This document shows, piece after piece, positions 9,201-18,325 of a stretch of DNA of 64,000 nucleotides. Under the pieces are notes generated by a model that worked only from the letters and a program-made list of their open reading frames with translations, was not told where the DNA came from and did no database searches. The position numbers were made by a program, and so were the translations under genes. This DNA comes from Chryseobacterium gambrini (GTDB lineage: Bacteria; Bacteroidota; Bacteroidia; Flavobacteriales; Weeksellaceae): assembly GCF_900156825.1 (NCBI RefSeq), contig NZ_FTOV01000008.1:62001-126000 (forward strand). Direction: 5' to 3'. The stretch's first letter is position 1. Each line of letters opens with the position of its first letter.

Positions 9201-11565
9201 ATTATATCCTGGAAAAAAGGATTTTACTCCGCAGAACCGACTGAGAATCTTCGGCGAAATAAAAAATAATGATTGGGACTGTATTATTCTTACGCATGAG
9301 CAGTTCAGTATGATTCCCCAATCGTCAGAACTTCAAAAAGAAATTTTGAATATTGAACTGGAAGGAATTGAGCGTAATCTTGAAGTTTTGAGATCGCAGG
9401 GTAAAGATGTTTCCGGTGCAATGCTTAAAGGAGTTGAGATCAGGAAAAAAAACCTAAATGTAAAGCTGAAAATCCTGGAAAGCGACATTGAAAACCGAAA
9501 AGATGATGTGGTTGACTTTAAAATGATGTGTATTGACCACTTGTTCGTGGACGAGAGCCACCGATTTAAAAACCTGATGTTCAATACCCGGCATGAACGT
9601 GTTGCAGGATTGGGAAATGCACAGGGGAGTCAGCGGGCTTTAAATCTACTGTTTGCAATCAGAACCATACAGGAGCGTACGGGGAAAGATCTTGGAGCCA
9701 CCTTTTTGTCAGGTACCACAATAAGTAATTCTTTAACGGAGCTATATCTGTTGTTCAAATACCTGCGTCCAAAAGCACTGGAAAGACAGGGGATAAACTG
9801 TTTCGACGCATGGGCGGCAATTTATGCTCGAAAATCGGTTGATTATGAATTTTCGGTAGCCAATAATATTGTTCAAAAAGAAAGGTTCAGGCATTTCATT
9901 AAGGTTCCTGAACTGGCGCAATTTTATTCGGAGATAACAGACTATAGGACAGCTAAGGATATAGGAATTGACCGTCCTGAGAAAAAAGAAAGCTTAGTTC
10001 ATATCCCCCCAACACCGGATCAGGAAAGATTCATAAAGAAATTAATGGAGTTCGCGGAAACCGGAAAGGCCGAATTGTTGGGAAGAGAGCCACTTTCTCC
10101 GACAGAAGAGAAAGCTAAAATGTTGATCGCAACAGATTATGCGCGGAAAATGTCGCTTGATATGCGTATGATCTCCTCTGAGTACGGTGATCACCCCGGT
10201 AATAAGGCATCTGTTTGTGCCGCGAACCTTGCCAAATATTATAGAAGATTCGATGCTCAAAAAGGGACACAATTTGTTTTTTCAGACTTGGGAACCTACA
10301 AGCCGGATCAGTGGAATATTTACTCGGAAATCAAGGGCAAGCTAATGCATGACTATGATATTCCGGCTCATCAGATCCGCTTTATCCAGGAGGCTAAAAC
10401 TGGCGACCATCGGAAAGAACTTATTAAAGCTACCAATGAGGGAAAAATACGGATACTCTTTGGTTCAACGGAAATGCTGGGTACGGGTGTTAATGCTCAA
10501 AAGCGTGCGGTCGCTGTACATCATCTGGATATTCCTTGGCGGCCTTCTGATCTGGCCCAGCGTGATGGACGTGCCATAAGAAAGGGGAATGAGATTGCCA
10601 AGCACTTTGGAAACAATATAGTAGATGTCTTTATTTATGCCGTTGAAAAGTCTTTAGACAGCTACAAATTTAACACACTATATAATAAACAGATTTTTAT
10701 TGACCAATTGAAGAGTAATAATGTAGGTGTGCGGACTATCGATGAGGGAGCCATGGATGAAAAAACGGGAATGAGCTATTCGGAGTATCAGGCTATTTTG
10801 TCAGGTAACACAGATTTGCTGGAGAAAGCTAAATTGCAGAAGCGGATTGCAGCCCTCGAAGGAGAAAAAATGTCATTCATGCGGTCTAAGAGAAGTTCAT
10901 TATATAAACTTGAAACTATTTCAGAAGATTTGAAGACTGGCAAGTCACTTCTTGAACGTCTAAAAACAGATTGGACTAATTTTAATGAACGTGTTAAAAA
11001 AACTGATACTGGAAACATTATAAACGCTATTAGTCTCGATGGCTTGAATGAAAAGGCTACAGTGAAAGAAATCGGTGACCACCTGAATAAGTTATCATTT
11101 ACTATGAGAACAGGAGGAGATTATAGGGAAATTGGCTCATTATATGGCTTTAGACTTTTGGTGAAAACAGAATTTTCTGAAAAGAAGGATTCTTTAGAAA
11201 GAGATAACCGTTTTTTCATCAGTGGTGAAGGTAACTTAAAATACACACATAATAATGGAATTATGGCAAGTGACCCGGAGCGTGCTTCCTTGAATTTTCT
11301 AAGCGCTTTGCAGAAGATTCCGGGATTGATAGAAGTGGAGGAAAAGAAGGTTTCTGCATTAACAAAAGATGAGCTGGTACTTCGTGAAATTGTATCTGGA
11401 GACTGGAAAAAGGACGGAAGTTTAGAGGAGTTGAGAATTCAGTTAGCTGCGATGGAGCGGAAAATCCTATTATCCCTGGATGCGGGTAAAGAGAACGTTC
11501 GACAAGTAGAAGATATTGTAACAAAGAATGAACCTTCAAAAAAAATATCGCATCTTAAACCGTGA
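6217..11565 (+). CDS. N6-adenine methylase / SNF2-type helicase fusion
   Basis: 1,782 residues. The N-terminal methylase has an SAM-binding EPSAGVGAF (131-139) and a catalytic NIPFG (195-199) where many enzymes have NPPF. A disordered linker of about 380-510 carries QLSLF at 421-425 and 454-458 and ALSLF at 500-504, which look like sliding-clamp-binding peptides. The SF2 helicase part has VGAGKT near 946, a DESH box near 1112, LSGTT, and [11 protein letters not shown] near 1448. A coiled-coil-rich tail follows. The family is typical of CTnDOT-like ICEs. Likely roles are modification of the element's DNA and remodelling or protection during transfer; both are inference. Coupled to the DUF1896 gene. 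Confidence 0.85.
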   Translation: MAFNKRQHLQQNIDALKIAFNVENKKRKPTSGEEQQLSLYVGFGGLKCVLNPAELPEDIEKWNSSEKPLFALTKELYGLLREHAKNDIEYKNWVSGVKSSVLDAFYTPKEITEVIVSVIGGDDLGINKVLEPSAGVGAFIHPFKNKTNLRVTAYEQDPLTGKILKLLHPEADVRVTGFESIADQEEGLYDLIVSNIPFGTSSVFDLSFARGKDEARKIATKSVHNYFFLKATDKLREGGILAFITSQGIMDSPSNQPVREALMREHLLVTAIRLPNNLFEGAGTEVGSDLIVLQKSSDRDSLSHRAKDFIHTVSGDQGSHCNTLFFNPNHIVSTRYIEDTDAYGKKRTIYLHDGGTEGIASDLKEKLAADFSTFFNFKLYNGFAVKMDSDSQQKDILQTPLGGDSTSKSKNTRNNDEQPVQLSLFSDQQIDSFTQRSFSKKTVRKTKQQSKVQQLSLFEHASTNDKTKTTDSDQSIRDNNTKRSKKTADLKDNQSNRAHALSLFSEITEQAELMESVVFEGEKKEYYRDNTLVAYNGNVGSIKWNFRKGQYIFHPLILAVKQKSRIEDYIKFRDCYHNLYHYEVTQKEEDTLGRRLLNIQYDAFVKKYGNLNAAENIKVIKTDASGNEIPYLERVIGGIIHKADIFDHPVSFSTDDLAVNSASEALSASLNLSAKVDLDFMFNISGISVEELKEQLKGRIYFNPLLGLYETSQTFLSGNVVEKTKQLSKFFSEHVTDQQGEESLKALQEVRPTLISFEELDFNLGERWIDTDIYSRFASHLFETKVSIQYTESSDDFSVQCSGSNIIITEKYAVKSDSRNFDGLNLLRHALVNTTPDITKKAYLADGTEVKVRDMEAIQAANSKIDDIRRAFTDWLFDQSEEFKDGLTEKYNDLFNCHVRPQYDGSHQAFPGLNRRAVGIEDLYGSQKDAVWMIKCNGGGICDHEVGAGKTLIMCTAAQEMKRLGLVHKPMIIALKANVHEIAETYRKAYPHAKLLYPGKKDFTPQNRLRIFGEIKNNDWDCIILTHEQFSMIPQSSELQKEILNIELEGIERNLEVLRSQGKDVSGAMLKGVEIRKKNLNVKLKILESDIENRKDDVVDFKMMCIDHLFVDESHRFKNLMFNTRHERVAGLGNAQGSQRALNLLFAIRTIQERTGKDLGATFLSGTTISNSLTELYLLFKYLRPKALERQGINCFDAWAAIYARKSVDYEFSVANNIVQKERFRHFIKVPELAQFYSEITDYRTAKDIGIDRPEKKESLVHIPPTPDQERFIKKLMEFAETGKAELLGREPLSPTEEKAKMLIATDYARKMSLDMRMISSEYGDHPGNKASVCAANLAKYYRRFDAQKGTQFVFSDLGTYKPDQWNIYSEIKGKLMHDYDIPAHQIRFIQEAKTGDHRKELIKATNEGKIRILFGSTEMLGTGVNAQKRAVAVHHLDIPWRPSDLAQRDGRAIRKGNEIAKHFGNNIVDVFIYAVEKSLDSYKFNTLYNKQIFIDQLKSNNVGVRTIDEGAMDEKTGMSYSEYQAILSGNTDLLEKAKLQKRIAALEGEKMSFMRSKRSSLYKLETISEDLKTGKSLLERLKTDWTNFNERVKKTDTGNIINAISLDGLNEKATVKEIGDHLNKLSFTMRTGGDYREIGSLYGFRLLVKTEFSEKKDSLERDNRFFISGEGNLKYTHNNGIMASDPERASLNFLSALQKIPGLIEVEEKKVSALTKDELVLREIVSGDWKKDGSLEELRIQLAAMERKILLSLDAGKENVRQVEDIVTKNEPSKKISHLKP

Positions 11566-11591
11566 GAATATACAATCAGGTGCCGGTAACT

Positions 11592-11630
11592 CTATAAAAA
11601 TAGCCCCTTCATATGATGTATGGAGGGGCT
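11592..11630 (-). terminator. Terminator between the helicase and hc1 genes
   Basis: AGCCCCTTCATA (11602-11613) pairs with TATGGAGGGGCT (11619-11630) with one G-U pair. On the minus strand it is followed by a T-rich run (complement of 11592-11600), which fits termination of the hc1 gene. The plus side has only a short T stretch, but the stem could also end the helicase transcript. Confidence 0.75.
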
Positions 11631-11635
11631 GGATT

Positions 11636-11812
11636 TTAGGCTTTAGAAGCTTCCACAGACGTTTTTCTAAACTCCTTAAAAAGTTTTTCAAGTTCTAGAG
11701 ATGCTTTGCGAGCTCTTGTTCCTGCAGCTTTGTTTCCTTTTTCGGCTTGTAATTCCGCATCAGTTTTGAATGCTTCTACAGCAACGTTAATTTTTTCGAT
11801 AAGTTCTTTCAT
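11636..11812 (-). CDS. Histone H1-like protein Hc1
   Basis: 58 residues from the ATG at 11812; the frame stays open upstream but the cysteine- and phenylalanine-rich extension looks untranslated. The sequence MKELIEKINVAVEAF followed by KGNKAAGTRARKASLELEKL matches the short Bacteroidota Hc1-like family: a helical, lysine-rich DNA-binding protein. The motif NKAAGTRARKAS is almost invariant in the family as I know it. It is a small nucleoid-type protein that may coat or compact DNA. It stands alone between two convergent blocks with its own terminator. Confidence 0.85.
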   Translation of the reverse strand: MKELIEKINVAVEAFKTDAELQAEKGNKAAGTRARKASLELEKLFKEFRKTSVEASKA

Positions 11813-11901
11813 GTTCAAGTAGAATAATTTTTCAGAGCAAAAATAGACTTTTATTAATTTTAAACCAAAAAAACACATGTACTTGCCTTCAAACAGCAAA
11901 A

Positions 11902-13887
11902 TTAATCCGGTCGGATCAGATGAGCAAGATCAGGATCATTCTGTATACGTGACATTTCTTTCTCTATAATAACAGTGACATCCTGTTTAATCTGTTTATA
12001 ATTTTCGTTAATTTCCTGTTCCATATTATCTTCACCAGATTCGGATAGGAAAGAACGTATCTGCGGAATGGGTTGATAATTCTTGGTCTCGTTGGCGACC
12101 TTCTCGGTATCTACAACGATCTGGGCATGGAATATCTTTTGTTCTATTTTTTCACCAAAATTGTCAGCTACGGCTCCAACAAACATCCCCTGTGATAAGG
12201 TTGAGATCTTTGATGCAGGAATCAGGCTATCGAGCTGTGTGGAGATGGAAGAGCTGGTATCATTTCTGTTGATACTAATGGATTGTCTTTTTTGTACAAT
12301 TTTCCCGAACCTTTCTGATAATGTTTTTGCAGTGTCGCCAACCACTTGTCCCGCAAAAATATTACCTACTATATTTTGGATTACTTTAGATTCTTTATCG
12401 CCATAATCTCGCGTTAACATTGAAAAGTCTTGCAATCCCAAGCATACGGATATTAAATTACTCCTGGCGGAGGCTATCAAGTTGTCCAAGCCTCGAAAAT
12501 AAATTTGGGGTAGCTCATCGATAATCAGCGAGCACTTTAGCTGCTTTTTTTTATTGATTAGACGAACAATTCTTGAATTATAAAGTCCTAGCGCAGCGGA
12601 ATATATATTTTGTCTGTCCGGGTTACTACCAACACATAAGATCTTGGGTTCATTTGGATTATTGATGTCAAGTGAAAAATCATTCCCGGTCATTACCCAG
12701 TATAATTTTGGAGATATGATTCTTGATAATGGTATTTTTGCGGATGCGATCTGACCCTGTAGCTGGTCTTGTGCTCCACCTTCCCACGCATCCAAAAAAG
12801 GGCTTAAGTAGTTCTCAAGTTCTGGATAGCTTGTCAGAATCGTAAATAGATCGGAGTATTTCTTATTTAGAAGTTCAATGGCATGGGGAAACGTACAATA
12901 AATACCGTTTTGATATATCTTGAGGAACCAAATAATGGAGGCGAGCAGAATGATGGGTGATTCTACAAAAAAATCTCCCTGTTTCTGAATCCATGTCCTG
13001 TTTAAATTTAACATTATCGTATAGGCAGATTCGTACGCATCGGAAATATCACTCAAAAATGAGGGGCTTAAAGGATTACATCGATGACTGCGACGGGGAT
13101 CATCAAAGTTTAAGACGTAAAACTGTGGTTTAACGTTATACTTATCATAATGTTTCAACAAATGGTTATAAACGATTAATGAAAGATCGTCGAATTTGAA
13201 ATCGAATACATACATAGAGAATCCTTTCTCAATGTGCTGCTTGATATAATTGTTTATAATAGCATAACTTTTTCCTGATCCTGGAGTACCGGCGACTATT
13301 GCAGCACGGAAAGGATTAACAACATTTATCCATCCATCGTTCCATTTTCCTTGATAATAGAATTGTGTAGGTAGATTAATGGAGTATTCATTTTCGATAA
13401 GACGGCTTTCCTGCATGAAACTTTCATTTTCGTTGTTGAAAGGGTCGTCCATTAACCTGTTTTTTAGTAGCCTGCTCATCCATAAGCCAGCTACCATCAG
13501 CAGGATAAATCCCGCTGAAGTAGTAAGTATATAAAGTGGATTTGAAATTTTAAGGAGCGGAAAATTTAAAAGAAAAAGAACTGAACCGGATATCAGGCAT
13601 ATGTAAATGTTTTTCCATTTAATTTTTTCATTTTTTACACCTTTGGTCCCAAGGCAACTGAGCGCCAATAAGATCAACGCAAATACTTTACTATATAGCG
13701 AATTGTCGAACAGGCCGGCTGTCCTTTGAAAGTTCTTTAATATCCTTTCCAGAACCTCAAGTGTCCATCCCTGGTCGTAGAAAAAAGAATAACAGAACCA
13801 GTAGAAATTCATAAGTACCAATAGGATACTAACTGCACGCATAAAGGCCATAATTTTGGCTAATCCTCGCAAATCGTCTTCTTGCAT
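11902..13887 (-). CDS. mobC: MobC-type conjugative coupling protein
   Basis: 661 residues with three to four hydrophobic segments in the first 140 (about 15-37, 64-80, 93-112, 118-138), then a cytoplasmic ATPase with Walker A GTPGSGKS at 200-207 and Walker B LIIDELPQIYF near 445. This is the TraG/VirD4-like T4CP layout of Bacteroidota MobC proteins: it links the relaxase-DNA complex to the transfer channel at the inner membrane. A 14-bp palindrome covers its ribosome-binding region. Two plus-strand orphan genes separate it from mobBA, which is unusual because mobC normally follows mobB. Confidence 0.88.
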   Translation of the reverse strand: MQEDDLRGLAKIMAFMRAVSILLVLMNFYWFCYSFFYDQGWTLEVLERILKNFQRTAGLFDNSLYSKVFALILLALSCLGTKGVKNEKIKWKNIYICLISGSVLFLLNFPLLKISNPLYILTTSAGFILLMVAGLWMSRLLKNRLMDDPFNNENESFMQESRLIENEYSINLPTQFYYQGKWNDGWINVVNPFRAAIVAGTPGSGKSYAIINNYIKQHIEKGFSMYVFDFKFDDLSLIVYNHLLKHYDKYNVKPQFYVLNFDDPRRSHRCNPLSPSFLSDISDAYESAYTIMLNLNRTWIQKQGDFFVESPIILLASIIWFLKIYQNGIYCTFPHAIELLNKKYSDLFTILTSYPELENYLSPFLDAWEGGAQDQLQGQIASAKIPLSRIISPKLYWVMTGNDFSLDINNPNEPKILCVGSNPDRQNIYSAALGLYNSRIVRLINKKKQLKCSLIIDELPQIYFRGLDNLIASARSNLISVCLGLQDFSMLTRDYGDKESKVIQNIVGNIFAGQVVGDTAKTLSERFGKIVQKRQSISINRNDTSSSISTQLDSLIPASKISTLSQGMFVGAVADNFGEKIEQKIFHAQIVVDTEKVANETKNYQPIPQIRSFLSESGEDNMEQEINENYKQIKQDVTVIIEKEMSRIQNDPDLAHLIRPD

Positions 13888-13889
13888 AA

Positions 13890-13903
13890 GTGAAAATTTT
13901 CAC
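13890..13903. promoter_or_regulatory. Perfect 14-bp palindrome at the mobC start
   Basis: GTGAAAATTTTCAC is a perfect palindrome located 3 bp outside the mobC start codon, covering the place where a ribosome-binding site would lie. It could be a repressor site or a small translation-blocking structure. No cognate protein can be assigned from sequence. Confidence 0.45.
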
Positions 13904-14119
13904 CATAGATATTATCTCAGCGGATGAAAATTTGGGAAGTTGTTCCAAGCGGTATAAGTTGTCCTGTAATGTCTTATATCAAGGGTAAAAACCAGTTTTT
14001 AGAGACACGAAAAATTGGTGTGAAATGTGGGTTTTTAAAATTGGAATATTTTCAGAGAATTTCTATTTTGAGATAAAATTCATATTATTAAAAAGAATTT
14101 CGAAAGTAAATATATTATC

Positions 14120-14374
14120 ATGCTGGATACAATCGGACAATATGAAGAACATTTTAATAAGCAGACTTTTAGAATTACATTTAAAACCCGTGATTTCCAG
14201 ATTGTTTTATTGAAAAAAGATTTAACGAAGGACCAAGAAGAATTTTCCGTTTTATTAGATGGGCTGGTTCAGACTCTTATTAAGCGAGATGGAAAATGGC
14301 ATTTTGCACATGGCGAAGATAACGATCTGGCAGAAGACATCTGGCGCCAAATAGCTCTTCGTTATAGGTTATGA
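14120..14374 (+). CDS. Unrecognised small soluble protein
   Basis: 84 residues. It starts at an ATG preceded by an AT-rich tract and shows alternating hydrophobic strands followed by a charged helix, with WHFAHGEDNDLAEDIWRQI near the end. No signal peptide, cysteine cluster or known motif was recognised. It lies on the plus strand between the minus-strand mobC and mobB genes and is probably paired with the next small gene 64 nt downstream. A shorter overlapping frame from 14025 is judged a shadow. Existence is likely from codon use; function unknown. Confidence 0.55.
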   Translation: MLDTIGQYEEHFNKQTFRITFKTRDFQIVLLKKDLTKDQEEFSVLLDGLVQTLIKRDGKWHFAHGEDNDLAEDIWRQIALRYRL

Positions 14375-14438
14375 TATCCAAGTTAGCCTAATCGTCTACA
14401 TTTTTGGGAATTCAATCAATATAAATTATAGGTCATTT

Positions 14439-14726
14439 ATGAAAGTAGATTTGAGGATACCTAAAAAGTTTGTTATATATCCAAAAGGGGCGGTCTTTTC
14501 AAATTTTGATAATGAGGTGGATCATAATGTGGCATTTTGGATACAGGGAAAGAATTACTGTGCTGAATGTACGGCCAGTAATTTTCACGGGCTTGTATGG
14601 TGGAATGATGAACTGGGATATTGGTGCGTTGAAATATGGCAGGATCGCGTCTATAAAAGTTCATATATGGCAGAGAGATTAGAAGACCTTATTCAAGAAG
14701 TGCAGGCCACTTACGGTTTTTTGTAG
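14439..14726 (+). CDS. Unrecognised small tryptophan-rich protein
   Basis: 95 residues with eight aromatic residues clustered around AFWIQGKNYCAEC and LVWWNDELGYWCVEIWQD, and a C-terminal helix AERLEDLIQEVQATYG. The compact, aromatic-rich fold could be a small alpha/beta binding domain. It follows the 84-residue gene on the same strand and ends 36 nt before the convergent mobB stop. No function can be named; together the two genes look like a small inserted pair within the mob module. Confidence 0.6.
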   Translation: MKVDLRIPKKFVIYPKGAVFSNFDNEVDHNVAFWIQGKNYCAECTASNFHGLVWWNDELGYWCVEIWQDRVYKSSYMAERLEDLIQEVQATYGFL

Positions 14727-14762
14727 GCTGTACCATCTTTCTGACGCTTTTGTTGGCGATTA

Positions 14763-16040
14763 TCAGGTGGGACGTTTTTTTCGTTTTTTCTTCATCTGAT
14801 ATTCAAAGGCTTGCTCTTCGGGATCTTCGGCAAATGTGCCAGTGAGTAGTGATTCGAGGAACCCAAAACCATCAATGTTAGAAAGATTTACCATAAAATC
14901 AAAAAACGGATGTAAGTGATCAGATGTGGTTGTATTATTAGTTGAATTTGTCTGATTAATAATAATTGGCTGTACTATTTTATTTTGGTTCAGTTTTAAG
15001 TCGTGACTAGAAAATAGTTCTTGAAAGACATTCGCTGAGAGTTGCTTTCCTAGTTGGGAACCGTTAAACACATTCCTTGTATTATGGTCTATGAAGGTAA
15101 TGCCGTAAATTCTTTCTTGCTCATTTCTCCTGATAACAGTATTAATGCCATGCTGGATCAAATAGTCCTTAAAAGTCATTTCGTTGGAATTTAGCTGCAT
15201 TGCCTGCTGGATTACTTCTATAATGGAAGATTTAGCTGATGCGCTGTTCGCTCTACTTTTATCAAAATGAGCCCTGAGTTCTTGTAGTCCTGCCTGTTTA
15301 CCAAACAATGAAGATTTAAAGGGATTGCTTACTTTATTCCCATTTTCATTTGTAGCGAAATAAACCAATCCCTCTTTGATTTCCCCTCGATATTCCTTTT
15401 TGATGTGCTCAGACGTTATATTAAAAAGCGACAACAATGCGTTGTAACTGCCCAGGCTCTGGAATTGGTAATATTTTGGAAGATGACGAACAATAGATGC
15501 GATCTGAGCTTTGATATTTCCTGTGGCAAAATTCACAGGATTTAATGGGATGCTGGACTCAAAGAACTGCTTTTCAGGTGCAGGCGATAGGTTAAACTTT
15601 GTTTCGAGTTCTCTACAGATATCCATTGATTTTTTCTTTTCAAATGAATCCGGAATTTTAATACCCTTACAATCAACTGTTGTTGATACAATGTGTATAT
15701 GCGTACGTTCGATGTCAGTATGCTTGAAGACGACATAAGGTTGTTCGCCATAGCCCAATTTTTGCATGTATTCCTCAGCAATCTTTATATAGTCCTCATC
15801 AGAAATACTATCGTTTGGATCTGGATTAAGTGAAATATGAAGCGCTGTTTTTTCGGTGTTTTTATTTGCCAGTAAATAAGGGGCAAAAGAAGTTAAGAGT
15901 TGCATTGCCGTATAATTTCCGTCAGCAGTTTCCTTCATATGATGAAGGTGCAAAATCTCGCCATTATTATTGAGAACTTTGCTGTGGTTGTACAGTAAAG
16001 CTCCATATATATTAGTTCCTCTTCCGATTTTTGCGACCAT
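14763..16040 (-). CDS. mobB: MobB relaxase
   Basis: 425 residues. The relaxase signature VVFKHTDIERTHIHIV (His107, His114, His116) is the three-histidine metal-binding motif, and N-terminal tyrosines (Tyr12, Tyr17 in IYGALLYNHSKV) are candidates for the DNA-nicking residue. It nicks oriT, stays covalently bound to the 5' end and is led to the channel by MobC. The start codon overlaps the mobA stop by one base (TAATG), so the two are translationally coupled. The C-terminus is polar with a basic KKKRKKRP tail that may aid DNA binding. Motifs are complete and the family call is firm. Confidence 0.9.
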   Translation of the reverse strand: MVAKIGRGTNIYGALLYNHSKVLNNNGEILHLHHMKETADGNYTAMQLLTSFAPYLLANKNTEKTALHISLNPDPNDSISDEDYIKIAEEYMQKLGYGEQPYVVFKHTDIERTHIHIVSTTVDCKGIKIPDSFEKKKSMDICRELETKFNLSPAPEKQFFESSIPLNPVNFATGNIKAQIASIVRHLPKYYQFQSLGSYNALLSLFNITSEHIKKEYRGEIKEGLVYFATNENGNKVSNPFKSSLFGKQAGLQELRAHFDKSRANSASAKSSIIEVIQQAMQLNSNEMTFKDYLIQHGINTVIRRNEQERIYGITFIDHNTRNVFNGSQLGKQLSANVFQELFSSHDLKLNQNKIVQPIIINQTNSTNNTTTSDHLHPFFDFMVNLSNIDGFGFLESLLTGTFAEDPEEQAFEYQMKKKRKKRPT

Positions 16041-16483
16041 TAATTTTCTTTTTTTAGCAGGTACTCTGTTTCAAACTGTTTGGTGAGAATCAGTATTTCC
16101 TTACATAAATTGGCTAATTCAAGGGTGTGTTTTTCCAATTTACCAACATATAGTATCGTTTTTTTATCACTGAAGTTTGTATGTAGCACCTTAACAACCT
16201 GGTTATAATTTACGCCGATGGCTCTGAATTGTGCGAAGAAATGCGATAATTTTGTTGTGTATTCGTTTGCGCCAGCATCTATTTTAATTGATTTTATGCG
16301 TCTCTCAAATAATAATGATACAATAAACTTTGCTTTTGTATCCAGTCCACTCTGCTCGAAAAGTGATAAAAACTTAGTGTTTTCTGCATCTGTCAATCGG
16401 AATACATAGCGGTGTATCGCCCTGTTTATTTTTGGATTTCTCCCGCCTTTGTGTTGAGCTTTCATATCTTTTTGCCAAAACAT
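16040..16483 (-). CDS. mobA: MobA relaxosome accessory protein
   Basis: 147 residues, or 141 if the second ATG at 16465 is used. The N-terminus is basic (HKGGRNPK) followed by a ribbon-helix-helix-like segment RYVFRLTDAENTKFL; the C-terminal half is helical. This is the MobA/MobC accessory type that binds oriT and loads the relaxase. It overlaps mobB by one base and its promoter side abuts the 655-bp gap with the hairpin cluster, which supports oriT lying there. Confidence 0.82.
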   Translation of the reverse strand: MFWQKDMKAQHKGGRNPKINRAIHRYVFRLTDAENTKFLSLFEQSGLDTKAKFIVSLLFERRIKSIKIDAGANEYTTKLSHFFAQFRAIGVNYNQVVKVLHTNFSDKKTILYVGKLEKHTLELANLCKEILILTKQFETEYLLKKEN

Positions 16484-16584
16484 ATCTGATTTTAGAATAG
16501 CAAACTGGGTTTTTGCTTATTCTTTCCTAAGTCGGCGTTTAATAGCCGAAAAGAAAACTATACCTAATAAAAAAATTAAATAGT

Positions 16585-16694
16585 ACATCCGACTTCGGAG
16601 GATGTGCTAAGCTCTCGGCAGGAGCAAGTCGTTTTGGGGCACAAAACGAGTTTTGAGGCACTCAAAACACAACTTGCTCTGTTCACGGGAACAG
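16585..16694. other. oriT: Candidate origin of transfer (oriT), multi-hairpin
   Basis: Four nested or adjacent dyads are directly visible. ACATCC/GGATGT is at 16585-16605. An outer stem GAGCAAGT (16622-16629) pairs with ACTTGCTC (16672-16679) and encloses two hairpins: CGTTTTG/CAAAACG (16630-16648) and GTTTTGAG/CTCAAAAC (16650-16668, 3-nt loop). CTGTTC/GAACAG follows at 16679-16694. Position directly beside mobA and the dense dyads are typical of oriT. The nick site itself cannot be assigned from sequence. Confidence 0.65.
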
Positions 16695-16898
16695 AAATAA
16701 AAAAAATATTACACTGGATGTTAATCCTAAATGGATTAAGTCAATTTCGGAAAAGATAGGTTAGTATGCTCATGGTAGCTAAAATGTCTAGTAAAACTGT
16801 TTTCCTTTACAGCAATTGGGGAAGATTGGTAAAACTGCATTTTGGTCAGTAAAGTAATATGTCAATAAGTAGGTAATAAAAGTATTAGGTTTTAAAAA

Positions 16899-16930
16899 CA
16901 TAAAAGTGTAAAAGCATAAAAGCGGTAAAG
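16899..16930. repeat. Four tandem 8-bp iteron-like repeats
   Basis: CATAAAAG, TGTAAAAG, CATAAAAG and CGGTAAAG follow each other with an exact 8-bp period. Related GGTAAAA words recur on either side up to the traA start. This resembles a partition or autorepressor binding array upstream of a ParA gene. The binding protein is unknown; TraA or one of the DUF3408 proteins would be candidates. Confidence 0.5.
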
Positions 16931-17138
16931 TTGGCAAAATGTCTTATGCATCTACGTGTGAATGGTTTTACATTTTCATTTATGGTCATATTTTCTACTT
17001 GGTAATAATACAAAAGGTAATAGAACAAATTATGTCTAAGGTTTTGTAAATAACCATTTTAGAAGTTAAAAGGTAAAATATATTTCTGTGTTCCCGCTTT
17101 GGGGGTTAAATGGTAAAATGATTAATAATATATAAGCA

Positions 17139-17906
17139 ATGGAAAAAACGAAGAAAACTTTAAAGGTCAGCATTTATACTCAAAAAGGAGGGGTAGGGAA
17201 GTCCACAATCACAACTTTGTTGGCAAGTGTCCTGCATTATCGATTAGGTTTTAATGTTATGGTTATGGACTGTGACTTCCCACAGCATAGTCTGAGTAAT
17301 ATGCGAGAAAGAGATAAAGTAAGTATCATGAAAAGTGAATATCACAAGAAGGCAGCTATGAAGCAGTTCCAGACCATTAATAAGAAAGCGTACCCGATTA
17401 TAAAGAGTAAGGCGGATACAGCTCTGGAAGCAGCTTTAGAGAATATAAGTCAGCTTTCTGTTGAGCCAGATATTGTATTCTTTGATTTACCGGGTACAGC
17501 CAATACTAAAGGCGTGTTAACCGCGTTAAAGTCGATGGATTTTATTTTTTCTCCGATTACTGCTGATCGTCTGGTCGTGGAGAGTACACTTTCGTTCAGT
17601 AAGGCCTTTCTTCAGCTTCCTCCCTCAGATGATGAGAACGAAGGGCTAGCCCTCTGGCTGTTTTGGAACCAGGTTGACGGTCGTGAAAAGACTGGTCTCT
17701 ACAATGCATACCAAGAGGTGATCGAGGAGCTTGGTCTACTTATGATGAAAACAGGTATTCGGGATAGTAAGCGGTTTAGAAAAGAGACGGATGATACGAT
17801 TAATTACGTTTTTCGATCCAGTCTGCTACCAGCTGAATTGCAGCTATTGAAGGTTACTCGCTTTGACCTGTTTATAACGGAGTTTCTAAAGATCATTCAC
17901 TTATAA
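17139..17906 (+). CDS. traA: TraA, ParA-family ATPase
   Basis: 255 residues with a deviant Walker A KGGVGKST near residues 17-24 and a Walker B-like IVFFDLPG near 110. ParA proteins bind ATP and DNA non-specifically and position DNA or complexes. As the first gene of Bacteroidota tra operons this protein is called TraA; its precise role in transfer is unclear. It begins the long plus-strand operon, with 12 nt to the next gene. The repeats upstream suggest it may be self-regulated. Confidence 0.88.
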   Translation: MEKTKKTLKVSIYTQKGGVGKSTITTLLASVLHYRLGFNVMVMDCDFPQHSLSNMRERDKVSIMKSEYHKKAAMKQFQTINKKAYPIIKSKADTALEAALENISQLSVEPDIVFFDLPGTANTKGVLTALKSMDFIFSPITADRLVVESTLSFSKAFLQLPPSDDENEGLALWLFWNQVDGREKTGLYNAYQEVIEELGLLMMKTGIRDSKRFRKETDDTINYVFRSSLLPAELQLLKVTRFDLFITEFLKIIHL

Positions 17907-17917
17907 ATTTTAAAGAA

Positions 17918-18319
17918 ATGGCAAGAGGAAAGGAACGAAAAGATTTTGACAGACCTGTCGTCGATGAAGATTATCTTATGCAGATTATGAGTGGGGATGA
18001 GCCGGCACCAGATAAGATTATCGATAAACAGGATGAACAAAAAGAGAGCAAACCCCGCGAACGGGCAAAGTCATCATTAGCTAAGAAAGTTGATTATGAA
18101 GAAACGTTTCTGGTCAACCGTTTTCCTTCGGGAAGAAGTGGTAAGGTTGTATACATTCGATCGGAATTCCATGAACGTTTGCTACGGATCGTACAATTGA
18201 CAAGGGAAGATAAAGTAACGCTGTACTCTTACATCGACAATATTTTGGAATATCATTTCAGGGAATTTGGAGGTGACATCACTGATTACTTCAATGACCG
18301 CTTTAAACCGATAATATAA
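17918..18319 (+). CDS. DUF3408 family tra protein (copy 1)
   Basis: 133 residues. An acidic, disordered N-terminal half is followed by a C-terminal ribbon-helix-helix-like segment: VVYIRSEFHERLLRIVQLTREDKVTLYSYIDNILEYHF. DUF3408 proteins sit next to traA in CTnDOT-like operons and are often called TraB or TraC. The pairing of a ParA ATPase with a small RHH protein resembles a ParA-ParB/CopG system, so DNA binding is the likely role. It is followed immediately by a shorter paralogue. Confidence 0.78.
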   Translation: MARGKERKDFDRPVVDEDYLMQIMSGDEPAPDKIIDKQDEQKESKPRERAKSSLAKKVDYEETFLVNRFPSGRSGKVVYIRSEFHERLLRIVQLTREDKVTLYSYIDNILEYHFREFGGDITDYFNDRFKPII

Positions 18320-18325
18320 TTGACA

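Larger units (their letters stand above)
16484..17138. other. Intergenic region with oriT and traA control region
   Basis: 655 bp between the divergent mobA and traA genes. It holds a cluster of hairpins at 16585-16694, tandem 8-bp iteron-like repeats at 16899-16930, and scattered repeats: GTAAAACTG at 16791 and 16829, AAAATGTCT at 16781 and 16936, and GGTAAAAT at 17072 and 17112. No reading frame was found. The left half fits a transfer origin and the right half fits an autoregulated promoter for the ParA-like traA gene. Confidence 0.6.

Noticed and set aside
14025-14213. Alternative small reading frame upstream of the 84-residue gene
   Set aside because: It overlaps the better-supported frame at 14120, and its product is hydrophobic and irregular.
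16484-17138. CRISPR array suggested by repeated short words
   Set aside because: Repeats are 8-9 bp with no uniform spacers; iterons or regulatory repeats fit better.
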